Below, one piece after another: positions 1-11,300 of a stretch of 64,000 nucleotides of DNA; the stretch's first letter is position 1, and the number at the start of each line of letters is the position of its first letter. The notes under the pieces are model-generated. The model was not told the origin of the DNA, did not search any database, and saw only the letters and a list, made by a program, of their open reading frames with translations. The DNA comes from Barthelona sp. PAP020 (taxonomy: Eukaryota > Metamonada: BaSk clade): contig JARQWU010000019.1 in NCBI GenBank assembly GCA_040182905.1, positions 1-64,000 of the forward strand, read 5' to 3'. A program made the translations under genes and the position numbers.

Positions 1-729
1 AAAATTCAAATTGCAAATATTCACCTTATGTCAATGAACGATGTTGACAAATATTCATTGGGTGCAGTTGTTTTGTTTTCAGATTTGGTTGAACTCTTCC
101 TTCTTTAATTCTTACTAAACTATGAGCTATACAATCTATTCGGGAGATTAAGGGGTTATAATATTAAATTAAGGCTATTTTCTCTGTTTATTATGTGGAA
201 TTGGTGTTTGTAACATTAAGCATTTATATAGACTTCGATAATTTCTTTTTATTTTTCTTCTTGTACGAACCTTTTCCACAGCTTATCCAAATCAGAGACT
301 GGGAACCTCAATTGATTTATAAATAATAAACCTTAATATTTATTGTTTTCGGGGTCCAGCGTTCCTAAAAGGAACCTCTCTGTTTTGAGACCTACTCTTT
401 CATAGGCTTTCGTAGGAGAGCTACGCCCTATGCAGAGTGTAAAATATTGCATTACTAATTGCTAAAAAGAGCTTAACGCTCCGATATTTTTAAAATTTAT
501 CCTAATTGTGCAAGTTTTCGTACATTCACCGTGGCAGGTCAAAAATTTAGGGGTAGGTTGCGTACCTTGAGGGAAAAAGGAAGAATCAGAAAATTTCGGT
601 TCGCCAAAAATTATAGGTTTGTGAACAATCCTCATTATATTTTTTGAAATTGAATCTTGGAAATAACAAATCGGATAATGAAGCAAAAAAAAAATAACAG
701 TTTGGCCAAATACATGACAAATACACTGT
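1..729. other. Intergenic left edge
   Basis: Apart from the dispersed repeat at 359-606, I see no gene here. The DNA is AT-rich with short A/T runs. A minus-strand reading of about 100 codons at 462-767 overlaps both the repeat and the end of the oxidoreductase gene and has no recognisable protein character. Confidence 0.5.
359..606 (-). repeat. Diverged dispersed repeat, copy 1
   Basis: About 250 bp that match the reverse complement of 18921-19170. The best block is a 22-base perfect match around 522-543, containing CACCGTGGCAGGTC. Collinear weaker similarity runs on both sides: an AGCT(A)CGCCCTATGC block near 419-432, TTACTAATTGCT near 451-463, and a purine-rich GGGAAAAAGGAAGAATC stretch near 571-587. 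No convincing ORF, target-site duplication or terminal inverted repeat is visible, so this looks like an old non-coding repeat (MITE/SINE-like or a degenerate RNA gene). Strand is given relative to copy 2. Confidence 0.6.
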
Positions 730-1716
730 TTATTCACAAATCTTGACAACCAATTTTCCACGAACATGGCCTTGTTTAATTTTTTTCAGACCATCAGGAA
801 CATCTTCCAATGAATGTAGCTCTTCAAAAGTACTTTGAACCTTACCCTCTACAACTAATTCCATTAATTCGCTTGCCATAACACTCAAATCCCTCAAGAA
901 TAAATTATTTCCACCACCATACGCAGAACCAAGGGCAATGGCGTGATGAGTTAAAGCACGAGCAAATACGTTAATAGTTGACATATCAGGATTACCTGTT
1001 AACGTAGCAATACGACCAGCATATCCAAGACAATTCAATCTATTTGTAGCATTGTCACCTGAAATACATTCTAACATGCAGTCAACACCCCTATTATTCG
1101 TTAATCGATTAACCTCGTCATTTACATCAAATTTGCGATAGTCAATCACAAAATCAACTCCCAAATTTTTACAATATTCAATATTTTGAGAAGAAGCTGT
1201 TCCAATAACAGTAGCTCCACATAATTTAGCAAGTTGCACGGCAAACCCACCAACACCACCAGCTGCAGCTTCTATCAAAATGGTTTCATCTTTTTTGACC
1301 TGTAACCTTCTAAAAATTGATTGATATGCAGTAAGTCCAGCACAAAGTAAAGATGCAGCAGCAGAAAAAGAAAGTGAATCAGGAATTTTAGCCACAACAA
1401 TAGCAGGAACAGCAATATACTCTGCAAATCCTCCGTTTCGATCTAAATTATGATGAAAACATACTCTATCACCTTTTTTGAAATCATATACAACATTAGA
1501 ACCAATATTTTCAATGGTACCAGCGACATCTAAACCCAAAATGAAACCTGGGGGTGTTATTTCTGTTTTTCCTTTGGCAACTTTCCAATCAACTGGATTT
1601 AAACCACAAGAATGAACTTTAATCAATAATTCATCATTTTGAATGATTGGCAATTCAACAGTTTCGACAGTCATTGTATCTAAACCATCTGCTTCATGTA
1701 AAAGAAGAGCTTGCAT
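730..1716 (-). CDS. Zinc-independent quinone-oxidoreductase-like MDR protein
   Basis: The 328-residue protein has the layout of medium-chain dehydrogenase/reductases of the NADPH:quinone oxidoreductase branch. An N-terminal GroES-like domain carries HSCGLNPVDWKVAKG near residue 35. A Rossmann fold follows with the glycine-rich AAAGGVGGFAVQLAK starting near residue 150. The C-terminus ends GHVRGKLVVKI, as is typical of the family. The catalytic and structural zinc ligands of alcohol dehydrogenases are absent, so NAD(P)H-dependent reduction of quinones or enals is the likely chemistry; the substrate cannot be told. No signal peptide is visible, so it is probably cytosolic. Length is normal for the family. 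The ATG at 1716 starts directly at the conserved beta-strand (MQALLLHEADG), so I see no reason to move it. It is intronless, and 155 bp separate it from the gene upstream on the same strand. Confidence 0.88.
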   Translation of the reverse strand: MQALLLHEADGLDTMTVETVELPIIQNDELLIKVHSCGLNPVDWKVAKGKTEITPPGFILGLDVAGTIENIGSNVVYDFKKGDRVCFHHNLDRNGGFAEYIAVPAIVVAKIPDSLSFSAAASLLCAGLTAYQSIFRRLQVKKDETILIEAAAGGVGGFAVQLAKLCGATVIGTASSQNIEYCKNLGVDFVIDYRKFDVNDEVNRLTNNRGVDCMLECISGDNATNRLNCLGYAGRIATLTGNPDMSTINVFARALTHHAIALGSAYGGGNNLFLRDLSVMASELMELVVEGKVQSTFEELHSLEDVPDGLKKIKQGHVRGKLVVKICE

Positions 1717-1871
1717 AAAAATAATTCAAAAAAATAAATAAATTTTCAATAATCCTTTGATTGATTGAGTATCAATCAAACAAAATTATAAATTGAAATA
1801 CAAATACAAAAAATTTACAGAGTTATACCTTTAATTCAAAAAAAAATCTCATAAAAAACACATTTTACAAT

Positions 1872-4800
1872 TTACATACTGTTAGGAAAACTGTTTTCAT
1901 CAGATAAAACTTGATTTTGAACAATGTTATCAATATTATCCAAATTATTTATTGAAATCAAAGGTGTGTCAAGAGAAGAATTATCCATATCTAAATTTTT
2001 TGGAAATTCCTTAACAACTTCATCATCTTCAATCAATAAATGACTTTCAATCTCTTCTTCCTTTAAATGAATCCATGCTTTATATTCTTTGGAAATTCTT
2101 AAGATTTCTTCATTTGGAAGCATTTTCATTTCATCATCGGACAAATAGATTGCTTGTGTTCTTAAATATTTCTGTAAATCATTTAAACTAACATTCTTAA
2201 GATCAAAAGCCCTAATAAATTCAGACAAATATTGTTTACTAACCTCTCGTTTATCCTTTAAATATTCCATTAAACTAGTTTTAAATGTTGAATAATCAAC
2301 AATATCAATGTCAACAGACTTATTTGAAGAAAATTCAACTGAATTACAAAAGAAAATTTCAACTTCCAAGAAATTCACAAAATTAGTCAATAGCAATTTT
2401 AAAAGACAAGCCAAAAACATTCCAATGACAATTAAGAATAATACTAACGTGTAATTAAAATGAGGTTTAAACTTTTCAAACACAAAGAAAATAATTATCC
2501 AAAAAATCAACAGAATGAATCCAATTATGAATGCTAATACATGATAATTGTTCAATTCAGCCGTTTTTGTATGTTTGCTATATATAAATGAAGGCAATAT
2601 TCTGTTGTTGAAAAAATAATTGCTTGATTGGAAAATTGGAACTCCATTGAGTCCAAACCAAAATGTTATCAGCACAATGGTGAAAAAAATCAAAGAAATA
2701 CCCCAAAAAACACCTTGGCCTTGAATAGCTATCAAAACCCCAATGATTATCATGGAAATCAAAATGACTATAGCTAAAATACTTTGTTGAATGGAAAAAT
2801 CCTTTATATGTGTTGTCTTTAAAGGATTGAAAGCCCCAAATATATATTTTAATATTGTATATGCTGTAAGATAAAAAACAATGGTTGTAAGTACACTAGC
2901 AACAATAAATAATACATTTTGATTGATAGTAACAAAGACAACTCCAATTAAGGTGCCAATTATCGCAACAACATAAACAATGATTGTCCAGAGTACAAAT
3001 TTACGATGAGCAATTGAATGAATGATTGCTACAATCAATAAATTACATATCAACAATGATAATAACCCAACATGAATCAAAACACTTCCAAATACAATAA
3101 TCACAAAATTACAACTAATCAATACATAAAACCAAACAGCATATTTCTTTAAATTGCTATAAATGTTCAAAAAACTCCAATTAAAAACAAATAATAACAT
3201 GCCAATCAAATATCCTTTCCAGATAATATCTTGAATAATAAAGACTTTCAACAAAATGGTAACAACTATTATCAATACAAAACACACAATGATACATGTT
3301 AAAACAAAAGTTTTAAAAGTTTTAGAGATAAAATCAAAATTCAAAATTTCATTTTCCCCTGCTTCATTTGAATCTGTTTCTTTATTTTGTTTTTTTCCAT
3401 TAATTTGGGTTAAATCAATAATCAACGAGAATTTCTGTAATTTTACCAATTTCAAGAAAAACAATACACAAAAAACACAGATTCCAACAGATGGTAAACA
3501 AACAAGTATAATGAAGGATTTTGTTATCAAATATAATATTAAAGTGTTAACAACAATGATTACAAACCAAATCAAAGTATATCGAATGACAGATCTTTTG
3601 TACACATCGATAAATGACACAATATCTTCAATTACAAGTTCATCGACAATATTTTGTTCCTTATTGCCTTTATCATCTTCATCATCAACTTGAATAAACC
3701 GGTCCAATAGTTCAATGATAACGGTAGGAATATCCAAAACCTTGATTAAGGCATGAACACCAAAACCAACAACAAAAGTCATTGAGAAAGCAAATACAGC
3801 AAACACCCATTCCTCATGTTGATTATCTAACATCATAATGCTGGATATGCCAATATCTTTGCCCTTTACAACACCAATCAAAAAGAAAATGCAATATAAT
3901 AGAACAATCAGGGTCATGATATGAATAGTAGGGTTAACCTTGATATTGAAACCAAGATTCAAAATTGGAGATGTGGAGCGTTTTATTTTCAAATCTAATA
4001 AGTCATCAACAATCTTTTCGACATCTTTTTTGGTATCTTGTTTGTGTTTATCTTTGGCGGGATCTTGTTCCTTGTTTTTTGAAGCTAGATCATATGCATA
4101 AGATTTATATACAGTGTTAAAATAGCAAAAGACTATCAAAACAATGAAGATCGCTGTTATACCAAGGAACCAAAATTGTATCGAAACTAAAGCTAACAAT
4201 AGTCTAAAACCAAAAAAGAAACAAAACAATAAGAATGGATTTCTCTTCAAAAAACTCGTAGGAATGAGTAATATCGTTAAATCTGCTACAATTAAGGATA
4301 ATTCAATGAATATTCCAGTATAATTAGCTGGATTGATAAAAATTGGATAGATACCGGTACAAAGCAAAATAAATAAATTTAAAATATAGAATAAATATTT
4401 AAATTTGCGAAAAAATTCTTGTGTGAATAATATCCCTTCTTTTCCAGAATAATTTTGGTTAATTATCTCTCCAAAAACACCTAAAACAAAAAAAAACATT
4501 AAGATAATAGACAATGTATGAGAAAAAAATACTACATATGAATAATCAATGCTAGTTCTTAAAAAAATAGAAATATATATTATAAAGAAAAGAATTAAAG
4601 ATATGACAATAAATAGTAAATAACTAATGCTAAATTTACCATATTGACGATAATTTATTATTAGAAAACTCATAACAATAGGAATTAAAATTAAAGATAA
4701 AAAAAATTCTTTAGAAACTTCATATGAATAAAAGAATGCACAGATAATAGTTCCAATCATAAATATCCACTTTAAAATTGGTATTATGACCCAATATTTG

Positions 4801-4901
4801 ATTAATCCTTCCAAATTTCCAAATTTTCCTCTAGAAATGTATATCATACTACAATATCCTAATAGTAATACAATATAAGGTAATAATAATAAATCATTCA
4901 T
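1872..4901 (-). CDS. Large polytopic membrane protein, unknown family
   Basis: I do not recognise this 1009-residue protein. It is dominated by hydrophobic stretches that I read as roughly 20 transmembrane helices between residues 1 and about 848. They are interrupted by hydrophilic loops: one lysine/aspartate-rich near residues 275-300 (NKEQDPAKDKHKQDTKKD), one acidic near 400-420 (QVDDEDDKGNKEQ) and one near 510-525. The last 160 residues (from about 849) are soluble and rich in acidic residues and serine/asparagine. There is no obvious signal peptide beyond the first hydrophobic segment. No transporter signature, P-loop, protein-kinase motif or Cys-rich ectodomain is visible. It could be a transporter, a scaffold or the membrane part of a larger surface protein. 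The start at 4901 leads straight into a hydrophobic segment, and the upstream 417 bp hold no long in-frame extension. Confidence 0.8.
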   Translation of the reverse strand: MNDLLLLPYIVLLLGYCSMIYISRGKFGNLEGLIKYWVIIPILKWIFMIGTIICAFFYSYEVSKEFFLSLILIPIVMSFLIINYRQYGKFSISYLLFIVISLILFFIIYISIFLRTSIDYSYVVFFSHTLSIILMFFFVLGVFGEIINQNYSGKEGILFTQEFFRKFKYLFYILNLFILLCTGIYPIFINPANYTGIFIELSLIVADLTILLIPTSFLKRNPFLLFCFFFGFRLLLALVSIQFWFLGITAIFIVLIVFCYFNTVYKSYAYDLASKNKEQDPAKDKHKQDTKKDVEKIVDDLLDLKIKRSTSPILNLGFNIKVNPTIHIMTLIVLLYCIFFLIGVVKGKDIGISSIMMLDNQHEEWVFAVFAFSMTFVVGFGVHALIKVLDIPTVIIELLDRFIQVDDEDDKGNKEQNIVDELVIEDIVSFIDVYKRSVIRYTLIWFVIIVVNTLILYLITKSFIILVCLPSVGICVFCVLFFLKLVKLQKFSLIIDLTQINGKKQNKETDSNEAGENEILNFDFISKTFKTFVLTCIIVCFVLIIVVTILLKVFIIQDIIWKGYLIGMLLFVFNWSFLNIYSNLKKYAVWFYVLISCNFVIIVFGSVLIHVGLLSLLICNLLIVAIIHSIAHRKFVLWTIIVYVVAIIGTLIGVVFVTINQNVLFIVASVLTTIVFYLTAYTILKYIFGAFNPLKTTHIKDFSIQQSILAIVILISMIIIGVLIAIQGQGVFWGISLIFFTIVLITFWFGLNGVPIFQSSNYFFNNRILPSFIYSKHTKTAELNNYHVLAFIIGFILLIFWIIIFFVFEKFKPHFNYTLVLFLIVIGMFLACLLKLLLTNFVNFLEVEIFFCNSVEFSSNKSVDIDIVDYSTFKTSLMEYLKDKREVSKQYLSEFIRAFDLKNVSLNDLQKYLRTQAIYLSDDEMKMLPNEEILRISKEYKAWIHLKEEEIESHLLIEDDEVVKEFPKNLDMDNSSLDTPLISINNLDNIDNIVQNQVLSDENSFPNSM

Positions 4902-5318
4902 ATTGGTACAATAATATTAGAAAAAAAGAAAATGATTCATTGGACGACCATAAATTGTTTTCCATTATTTATGACATTTTGGGTAATGTATTCAGCTTTA
5001 TAAAGTTTTAAAAGAAACAACTCAAACAAACAAAGATAGAGTTTCACTTTTTATTTTGAACAATTCTTTATTATGTTCACCTTCATCTTGTTTCTCATCT
5101 TCTGAAAAGAATGGCAATTATAAATTTAAAACAATTTACATTACAATTTAACAAAATAGAAAATAACAAATAAATAACTTAAAATTTATTCATAACCGAA
5201 AGCAATAAACACAAATTAAATTTGAACACTTATCAAATAAGTTGTTTTTATTGCTTTTATATATGTATTTGTGTAATTGACTATTTTTATTTTATTTTTT
5301 CGCTTAATGTCATCGTGT
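4902..5318. other. Intergenic spacer with a weak exon-like stretch
   Basis: This spacer lies between the membrane protein gene and midasin. On the minus strand, a pyrimidine tract ending TTCTTTTCAG (near 5107-5116, with AG next to 5106) is followed by an open stretch reading EDEKQDEGEHNKELFKIK until a stop near 5027. It resembles a splice acceptor with a terminal exon. I could not find a partner exon, because midasin ends naturally at 5319, so I do not call a gene. The rest is AT-rich and featureless. Confidence 0.25.
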
Positions 5319-8300
5319 CTAACTATTCATCAATAATTGAAGACATTCACGAATCGAATCACATAAAACATCAGGCAATCGATCAACGTCATTCAAAATG
5401 GTGTATTGTTCGAAAGGTATGGTATCAACATATAAGCTCTTCTGCATTTTGATAATCTTTCCAGTTGAATCCTTGACTGGCACATACTTTTGTGTTTTCA
5501 TTAGCTTATCATCTTTATCAATGATTAAAAACACAATAATAACATTGTTCTTTTTCAAATGATTCAAAGGATTTATTAAAACGTCTCTATTCGGTATCTT
5601 TCCATCAGAAACAATGAATAACAGCTGATGACATAAAATAGATGCATCAACTTGACTTGAATCTGTGTTTGCAAATTCATTTATGGCCAAATCTAATAGA
5701 TTGTTGAAATCAGTGCGTTCAGCATCAAAAGTGAAATTTTCTAAAACATTCAACAAACTCTCATCCCCCATGGGAATATCCATTGGATGAATCATTTCAG
5801 CACTTTCTCCAAAACTAACTACACCAAAAGATCCAATTTCCAATTGTGAAAACGCTTTTCCAATGGCAGCAGTCGATTCTATCGCTTTATATTGAGCATT
5901 CATGTCGGACATCGATCTTGAATTATCTAACGCCAAAAGAACTTGATATTCCAATTTGTCTGGTTGCTTTCTGCGCAACCAAATGGCATCTTTTCGATAA
6001 TTAGATGCGATATAAGGAATCAACTTCTTCAAGTTCAATCTTTTACCACTTTTATATCCTCCCGATAATCTAGCAGCTCTTGTTGGAGTCAAAACAATCT
6101 TCAATTGTTCAACCAAATTATTGGCCAAGATAGATGCAGAATTTATCAATTCTGGTATCCTTAAATCTTCAATTTCATTTTCAATGACTTCAACTTCATC
6201 AACATCCATTTCATCTTGTGGCATACCAACTTTACCCACCAAATCTTTTTCAGACTTATTGTTTTCTTCAGTTTCATTGGACTTTTTCTTTTCGTCCTCA
6301 AAAATGTCAGCAGCATTGTCCATCGCCTCAGAATCATCAATTGCTTCCGCGCGAGCTCCCTTGGTATCATCAGTTCCAGTGTCATCAAGACCATACTCAT
6401 CTGCATCATCATCTGCCTCACCATCAACAGCCTCAACAATCTCAGCAGAATCGACAGCCTCTCCCATAGCTGCTTGACCAGGTGCACTGTTAGCTTCTGA
6501 GTTATCCACTTGTCCCAAGTCATCTCCATCACCAGCACCATTATCTTGACCTGCTTCATTTTGAGTGTCAGCATTCAACTCATCATGTTGCTCTTCCTCT
6601 GTTACACCATCATCCTGATCTTGCATATTTTCTTCTTCTTCTTCTTCTTCTTGTTCAAGATTTCCTTCCTCGTTTTCTCCATCATTTTGAACCTCCTCTG
6701 TTTCGTCCTCATTGTCGTCCAAATTTTGATCATCTTCAACATCTTGTTCTTCGAATTGTTGATCTTCAAAATTCTCATCTTGTTGTTCTTCATTTGAATC
6801 TTCTGTTTCTGCTTCAGCCTCAGGAACTCTTTCCTCATCAATATCTTCGCGTTCAGCATCGCTCATATCACTAATATCATCATTAGCATCGAATTCCGCT
6901 TCTTTGGTGTCTCCAGCTTCATCTAATTCATCATCCGCAGCTTCCAATTGATCAACACCCATTTCTTGATGTTCGTTTTCTTGTGCATCAACGTCTTGCT
7001 CTCCATCTAACATGTCTTCGTTCATTAATTGCTCTTCTTTTCCATTATGATCAAGCTTGTCATCAAAGTCATCGAAGTCTTCTTCAACATCACTTAAATC
7101 ACTGTTAAATTCGTTCATGTCTTCTTCTACGTCTTCAACAATAGCATTCTTGTCATCGTTAAAGTCATTTCGATCATTCTCTTTATCATCTTCATCCATC
7201 ATTTCTGGTGCTTCATCACCTTTAAGTTCCTCGAAATCACGTTCTTCATCAAGATCTTCATTATTGGTTTCCGTGTTATTTGTATCAGCGTTTGATAATC
7301 CTTCACCTTTAACTTCTTGTTCATTTTCAATTTCTTCAACTTCTTCTTCTTTTTCACCAAAACCTTCTTTTAACAGATAGAAGGTCAAATCGATGAAATA
7401 ATTAGTTAAATCGGAGAAATTGCTGGTATAACTCTCTAAATATTTTTCACAACCCATTAACTCATTGACAATCCCAACAATTTCTTTGGAATCAACTCTT
7501 CCTTCATTAACATCATTCAAATAGAATCTGTAATCATTTGAAAACTTTGACAAACGTTTGAAATATTGAGTTAACTTTTCAATATGAATGTATATGTCTG
7601 AATTTGAATTCAATGTGTTTTCTTCTTCTTCTTCTTCTTCTTCTTCTTCTTGTGTCAACTTGTCATTAAGTAAACGAGTATGATACTTTACACCCTTAAT
7701 GTCATGATAATACTCATCAACTGAAGGTATAATTCTTTGATCAGAAGTCATCATTGAATTTTCTTTTAAAAGGTCAAATTCTTTGTCAATGCAAGTATCA
7801 ATAATATCAGAGAAGATAATTCTATCGTCAGCAAATCGCTCAAACTTTGCTCTTTGAATTTCATAATTATTGACCAGTTCATCAACTTCAGCATCAGTTA
7901 CCAACTTTAAATGTAAACGTTCTTCAAGATCAAAAAGTAATTTAACACTTCGAATCATTCCATTAACAGCTGCTTGACCTTCAGAATCATCCTTTCGCAA
8001 AAGGTTTTTGTATGTGTTCAAAATTTGATCTAATCCTATCAATTGCCCCTTATTCAACCTAAATCTACTGGGTTCTATGATTGATTTTGAGTCTGAAGCA
8101 AACTTTTGAATCCGTAAACGATTGTATCTAATCAAACCCATAGAACTAATTAAGGATAATGAAAGTTTCATCAATAATCCAGAAACTTTAACTAAAAATC
8201 GTTTGTAGGACTCATTAATCGTCTTATGACAATGCTCTGATTGCTTAATTAATGTGTCAATTACATTTATTGAATGAAGAATTTTACTTGATGATTGATG

Positions 8301-11300
8301 ACCAGGAAGATAGTACTTCGTTAAAATACCAGTTTTGCTAACCATGATTTTATCCTTCAAACCCTTAAACCCATAACTTTTGAAACTATCAACCATTGTT
8401 TTCAAGACTTTGGTTTTTATTGCTCTATTTATCTTTTCATCTTTAAATACTGTGGTGACATCATTTAAAATGCTGAACAATATGGTAAACATGGTATTGT
8501 TTTCATTACAAGAATCAAACAATGGAACGGTTAAGGTTTGTATGCTTTCAAAACTGGTAATCATCTCTTCATATAGAGTATTGACAGGTTGATTACATAT
8601 TTCAAAATAGCTGTGATTTATTTGCATCAGATCTGTTCTAAACTTTTCTGTTGTTTGTCTAAAAGCATGATAAGTTGAAAATTTTCCAAAACCAGTATAC
8701 TCTGCATCCTCATCTTCATCATCTTTTTCCATTTCTTCTTTCATCCCAGATTTTTTCTTAAAACTTGCTAATGCAATCAATTTTCCCATTTTTGTGTCAA
8801 TGTCTTCATTCTTAATCAATTCCTTCAATTTATCTTCAACAATCGTTTCAAAACTACTGAAGTATCTGATAAACGATAATAAACCTTGATTATAAGCTTC
8901 ATGTTTGGTATTTTGTTTAATAAATTGCTGTATAATTTTAATCATACTTAATCTCACCTTGAAATCTGCAAGTTTACCTTCTAATAAATATCTTTTCAAT
9001 TGCTTCAAGACACATTTGATACCTTCTTGATCCATTACTTCATCAGATACCAAAGGCTCCAAAACACTAATCATAAGCATATGTATTCCATTAATCAACG
9101 CTTCATCACATATTTGTGAACGTGTACGATGCAAAACTTGAGGATACCTGTTCAGTTCAATCTTTCTCCAACTGAGAATCAATAAACTCAATTCCTCTTG
9201 ACTTTTCAAAAATTTATACATTTTTGGCTTGACACTGTTCCATTCTTCAATTAAACCAATCAATGACTCAACAACAGATGCCAAATTCATTAAACTAAGT
9301 GACAGTTCCATATTTAATATCTTATTGACTGCATGTTTGAGATTTAACAGGTTGAAATCCTCATGGAACAATGAATCATTCAAAAAGATTTCTATTTGGT
9401 CCAATAAAGCATCTAAAACACCAATAAGCTTCTTTGTTTCACTCAAAATGCTAACTTCATAAATGTTTACCATGTCTGTGATATCTTGATTCATTATTTG
9501 TTTTATGTCGATGGAATGTTTGTTGATAAGCAACAACACTTGTGATAAGATATTTTTGTTGGTTAAAAATTTTTGAATATTGTTGAATTCTTTGTGAATT
9601 TCATCATCAACGTATACTTTAACAATAGGCAGTTCTATTCCAGCAGTTTCACATAAGATTGATCCCCATAAACGCAAGAAATCTCTTGACAATAATTTTG
9701 AATCATCGTTTCCCTTAAAAATTTCCATTTTTATCTCCTGAACTTCTTCAACAACTTTAAATGTATCTTCAAAGTTTTCTTCATTAGCAAATTCCTTAAA
9801 CATTTCAAATTGATACTTCCCTACCATATCATTAAATGCTCCATCTTTTAATTCAGCTCTTTGATTTAAGTTATCATCCTTGATGGTAAAAGCCCTGCCT
9901 TCCATTGCTTCCTTTATTTCATTTTCCTCATATGCTCGCATATAACGAATACCAATACCTGTTATCACATTCAAAAAATATGGGTCTTCAAATCTCTGTT
10001 GATGTTTACTAAACAAAGCCAATAGACCATATAACTCACGTGAATTAACAACATAAGCATCATTCTCATCTTTTAAATTAATTAAAGAAGGAATTTCATC
10101 ACAACTAAGACTTATTTTGCCATCTTTTACCTCTGATTGTTCTTGTAAACTTAACAAACATAATAATAAAACAATCACTGGTGTGGTTAATGATATCAAC
10201 AAATCTATTCTATCTTTCAACTTTTCATCAGAGTTTACAGACTTCAAAAACTTCTCCAGAGCTCCTATCGCTATGTTGATCATATTAGCATTTTGTTTAA
10301 ATTGGACCAATGAATCTGGTCTAAACAATGAAGAATTTATCAACCGATTCAAACTAGCTAAATGAGATTTCAATAGATTGGCACCAATGATATCTATTTC
10401 ATCAGCAATCTCAATAAATCTTGGAGATACATTGTGATAATCAAAATAATCTCCTCCAAAATAATGTTCATAAAAACCTTCAAATATTTGAATGTTTTTG
10501 ATCATCAATTCCTTTTGTTTATCTAAAATTTTCATTGTTTTAACAATGTATTGAGGATCATCTGGCCAAGTAGAAATCTTATTCAATATACCGACACCAG
10601 ACCAATAACAATAAAAGATAGAATCTTCGACATTATCAAAATCAACATGATTCAACATGTTTTGATATATACCAAGATCATAATTTTCAATTTTCATCAA
10701 AATAAAGACATTTTTAAGTTGATTCATTAGACTATCAATAGTTAAAGGTGTAGAAAGCAAATAAGGGTGTAGGTTTGTAATAATACTTTCAATGGTCAAC
10801 AAATCTTCTATTTTTAAATGATTAAACTTTTGGTGTATGTCAATCAAAGTATTTCTTATGTTCCAATTTGATATTTCTGTTTCTATTTCTGCTTTTGGTA
10901 AAGAAGGATATAATGGACTATTGATTTGACAAAAAATAATGCCTAATTTGGATAAGATGATGGGGTTTAATTTGTTTTTAGCGAAGTTGTATATTTCTAC
11001 GATGGTGACCAGTTGATTGATGGAAATATGCTTGAAATCATATATCAAATCTTGCTTTGAATCATCATTAAAATCTGTAAGTTCAAAATAAAATTCAGTA
11101 CCTAAATTTAATTTAGCTAATTCAGTTGCTCGATAATCACAAATCTCAGGTAATAAATGTTTAGCTAAATTAGTTAAAGTTGGATAATATAATCTCCAAA
11201 ATATTGTCCATTGTTTACGATTTTGTAAAAGTTTCTTAAATAATTCAATAAATCGTATAAATGCTACAATATTATCAGAATATTGTATATATTGAGTTAG

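Noticed and set aside
462-767. A 101-codon minus-strand reading in the dispersed repeat
   Set aside because: It crosses the repeat and the 3' end of the oxidoreductase gene. The corresponding frame in repeat copy 2 is not preserved.
5027-5116. A terminal-exon-like stretch after TTCTTTTCAG on the minus strand
   Set aside because: No upstream exon can be paired with it, since midasin ends naturally at 5319. It is kept only as a note in the spacer entry.
5222-5452. A 76-codon plus-strand reading across the end of midasin
   Set aside because: It overlaps the conserved MIDAS C-terminus on the opposite strand and is made of low-complexity aromatic residues.
6121-6574. Several overlapping readings on both strands opposite the acidic domain of midasin
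   Set aside because: They are shadows of GAA/GAT-rich coding sequence. Translation in other frames gives Ser/Ile/Leu-rich or Lys/Met-rich low-complexity peptides without protein character.
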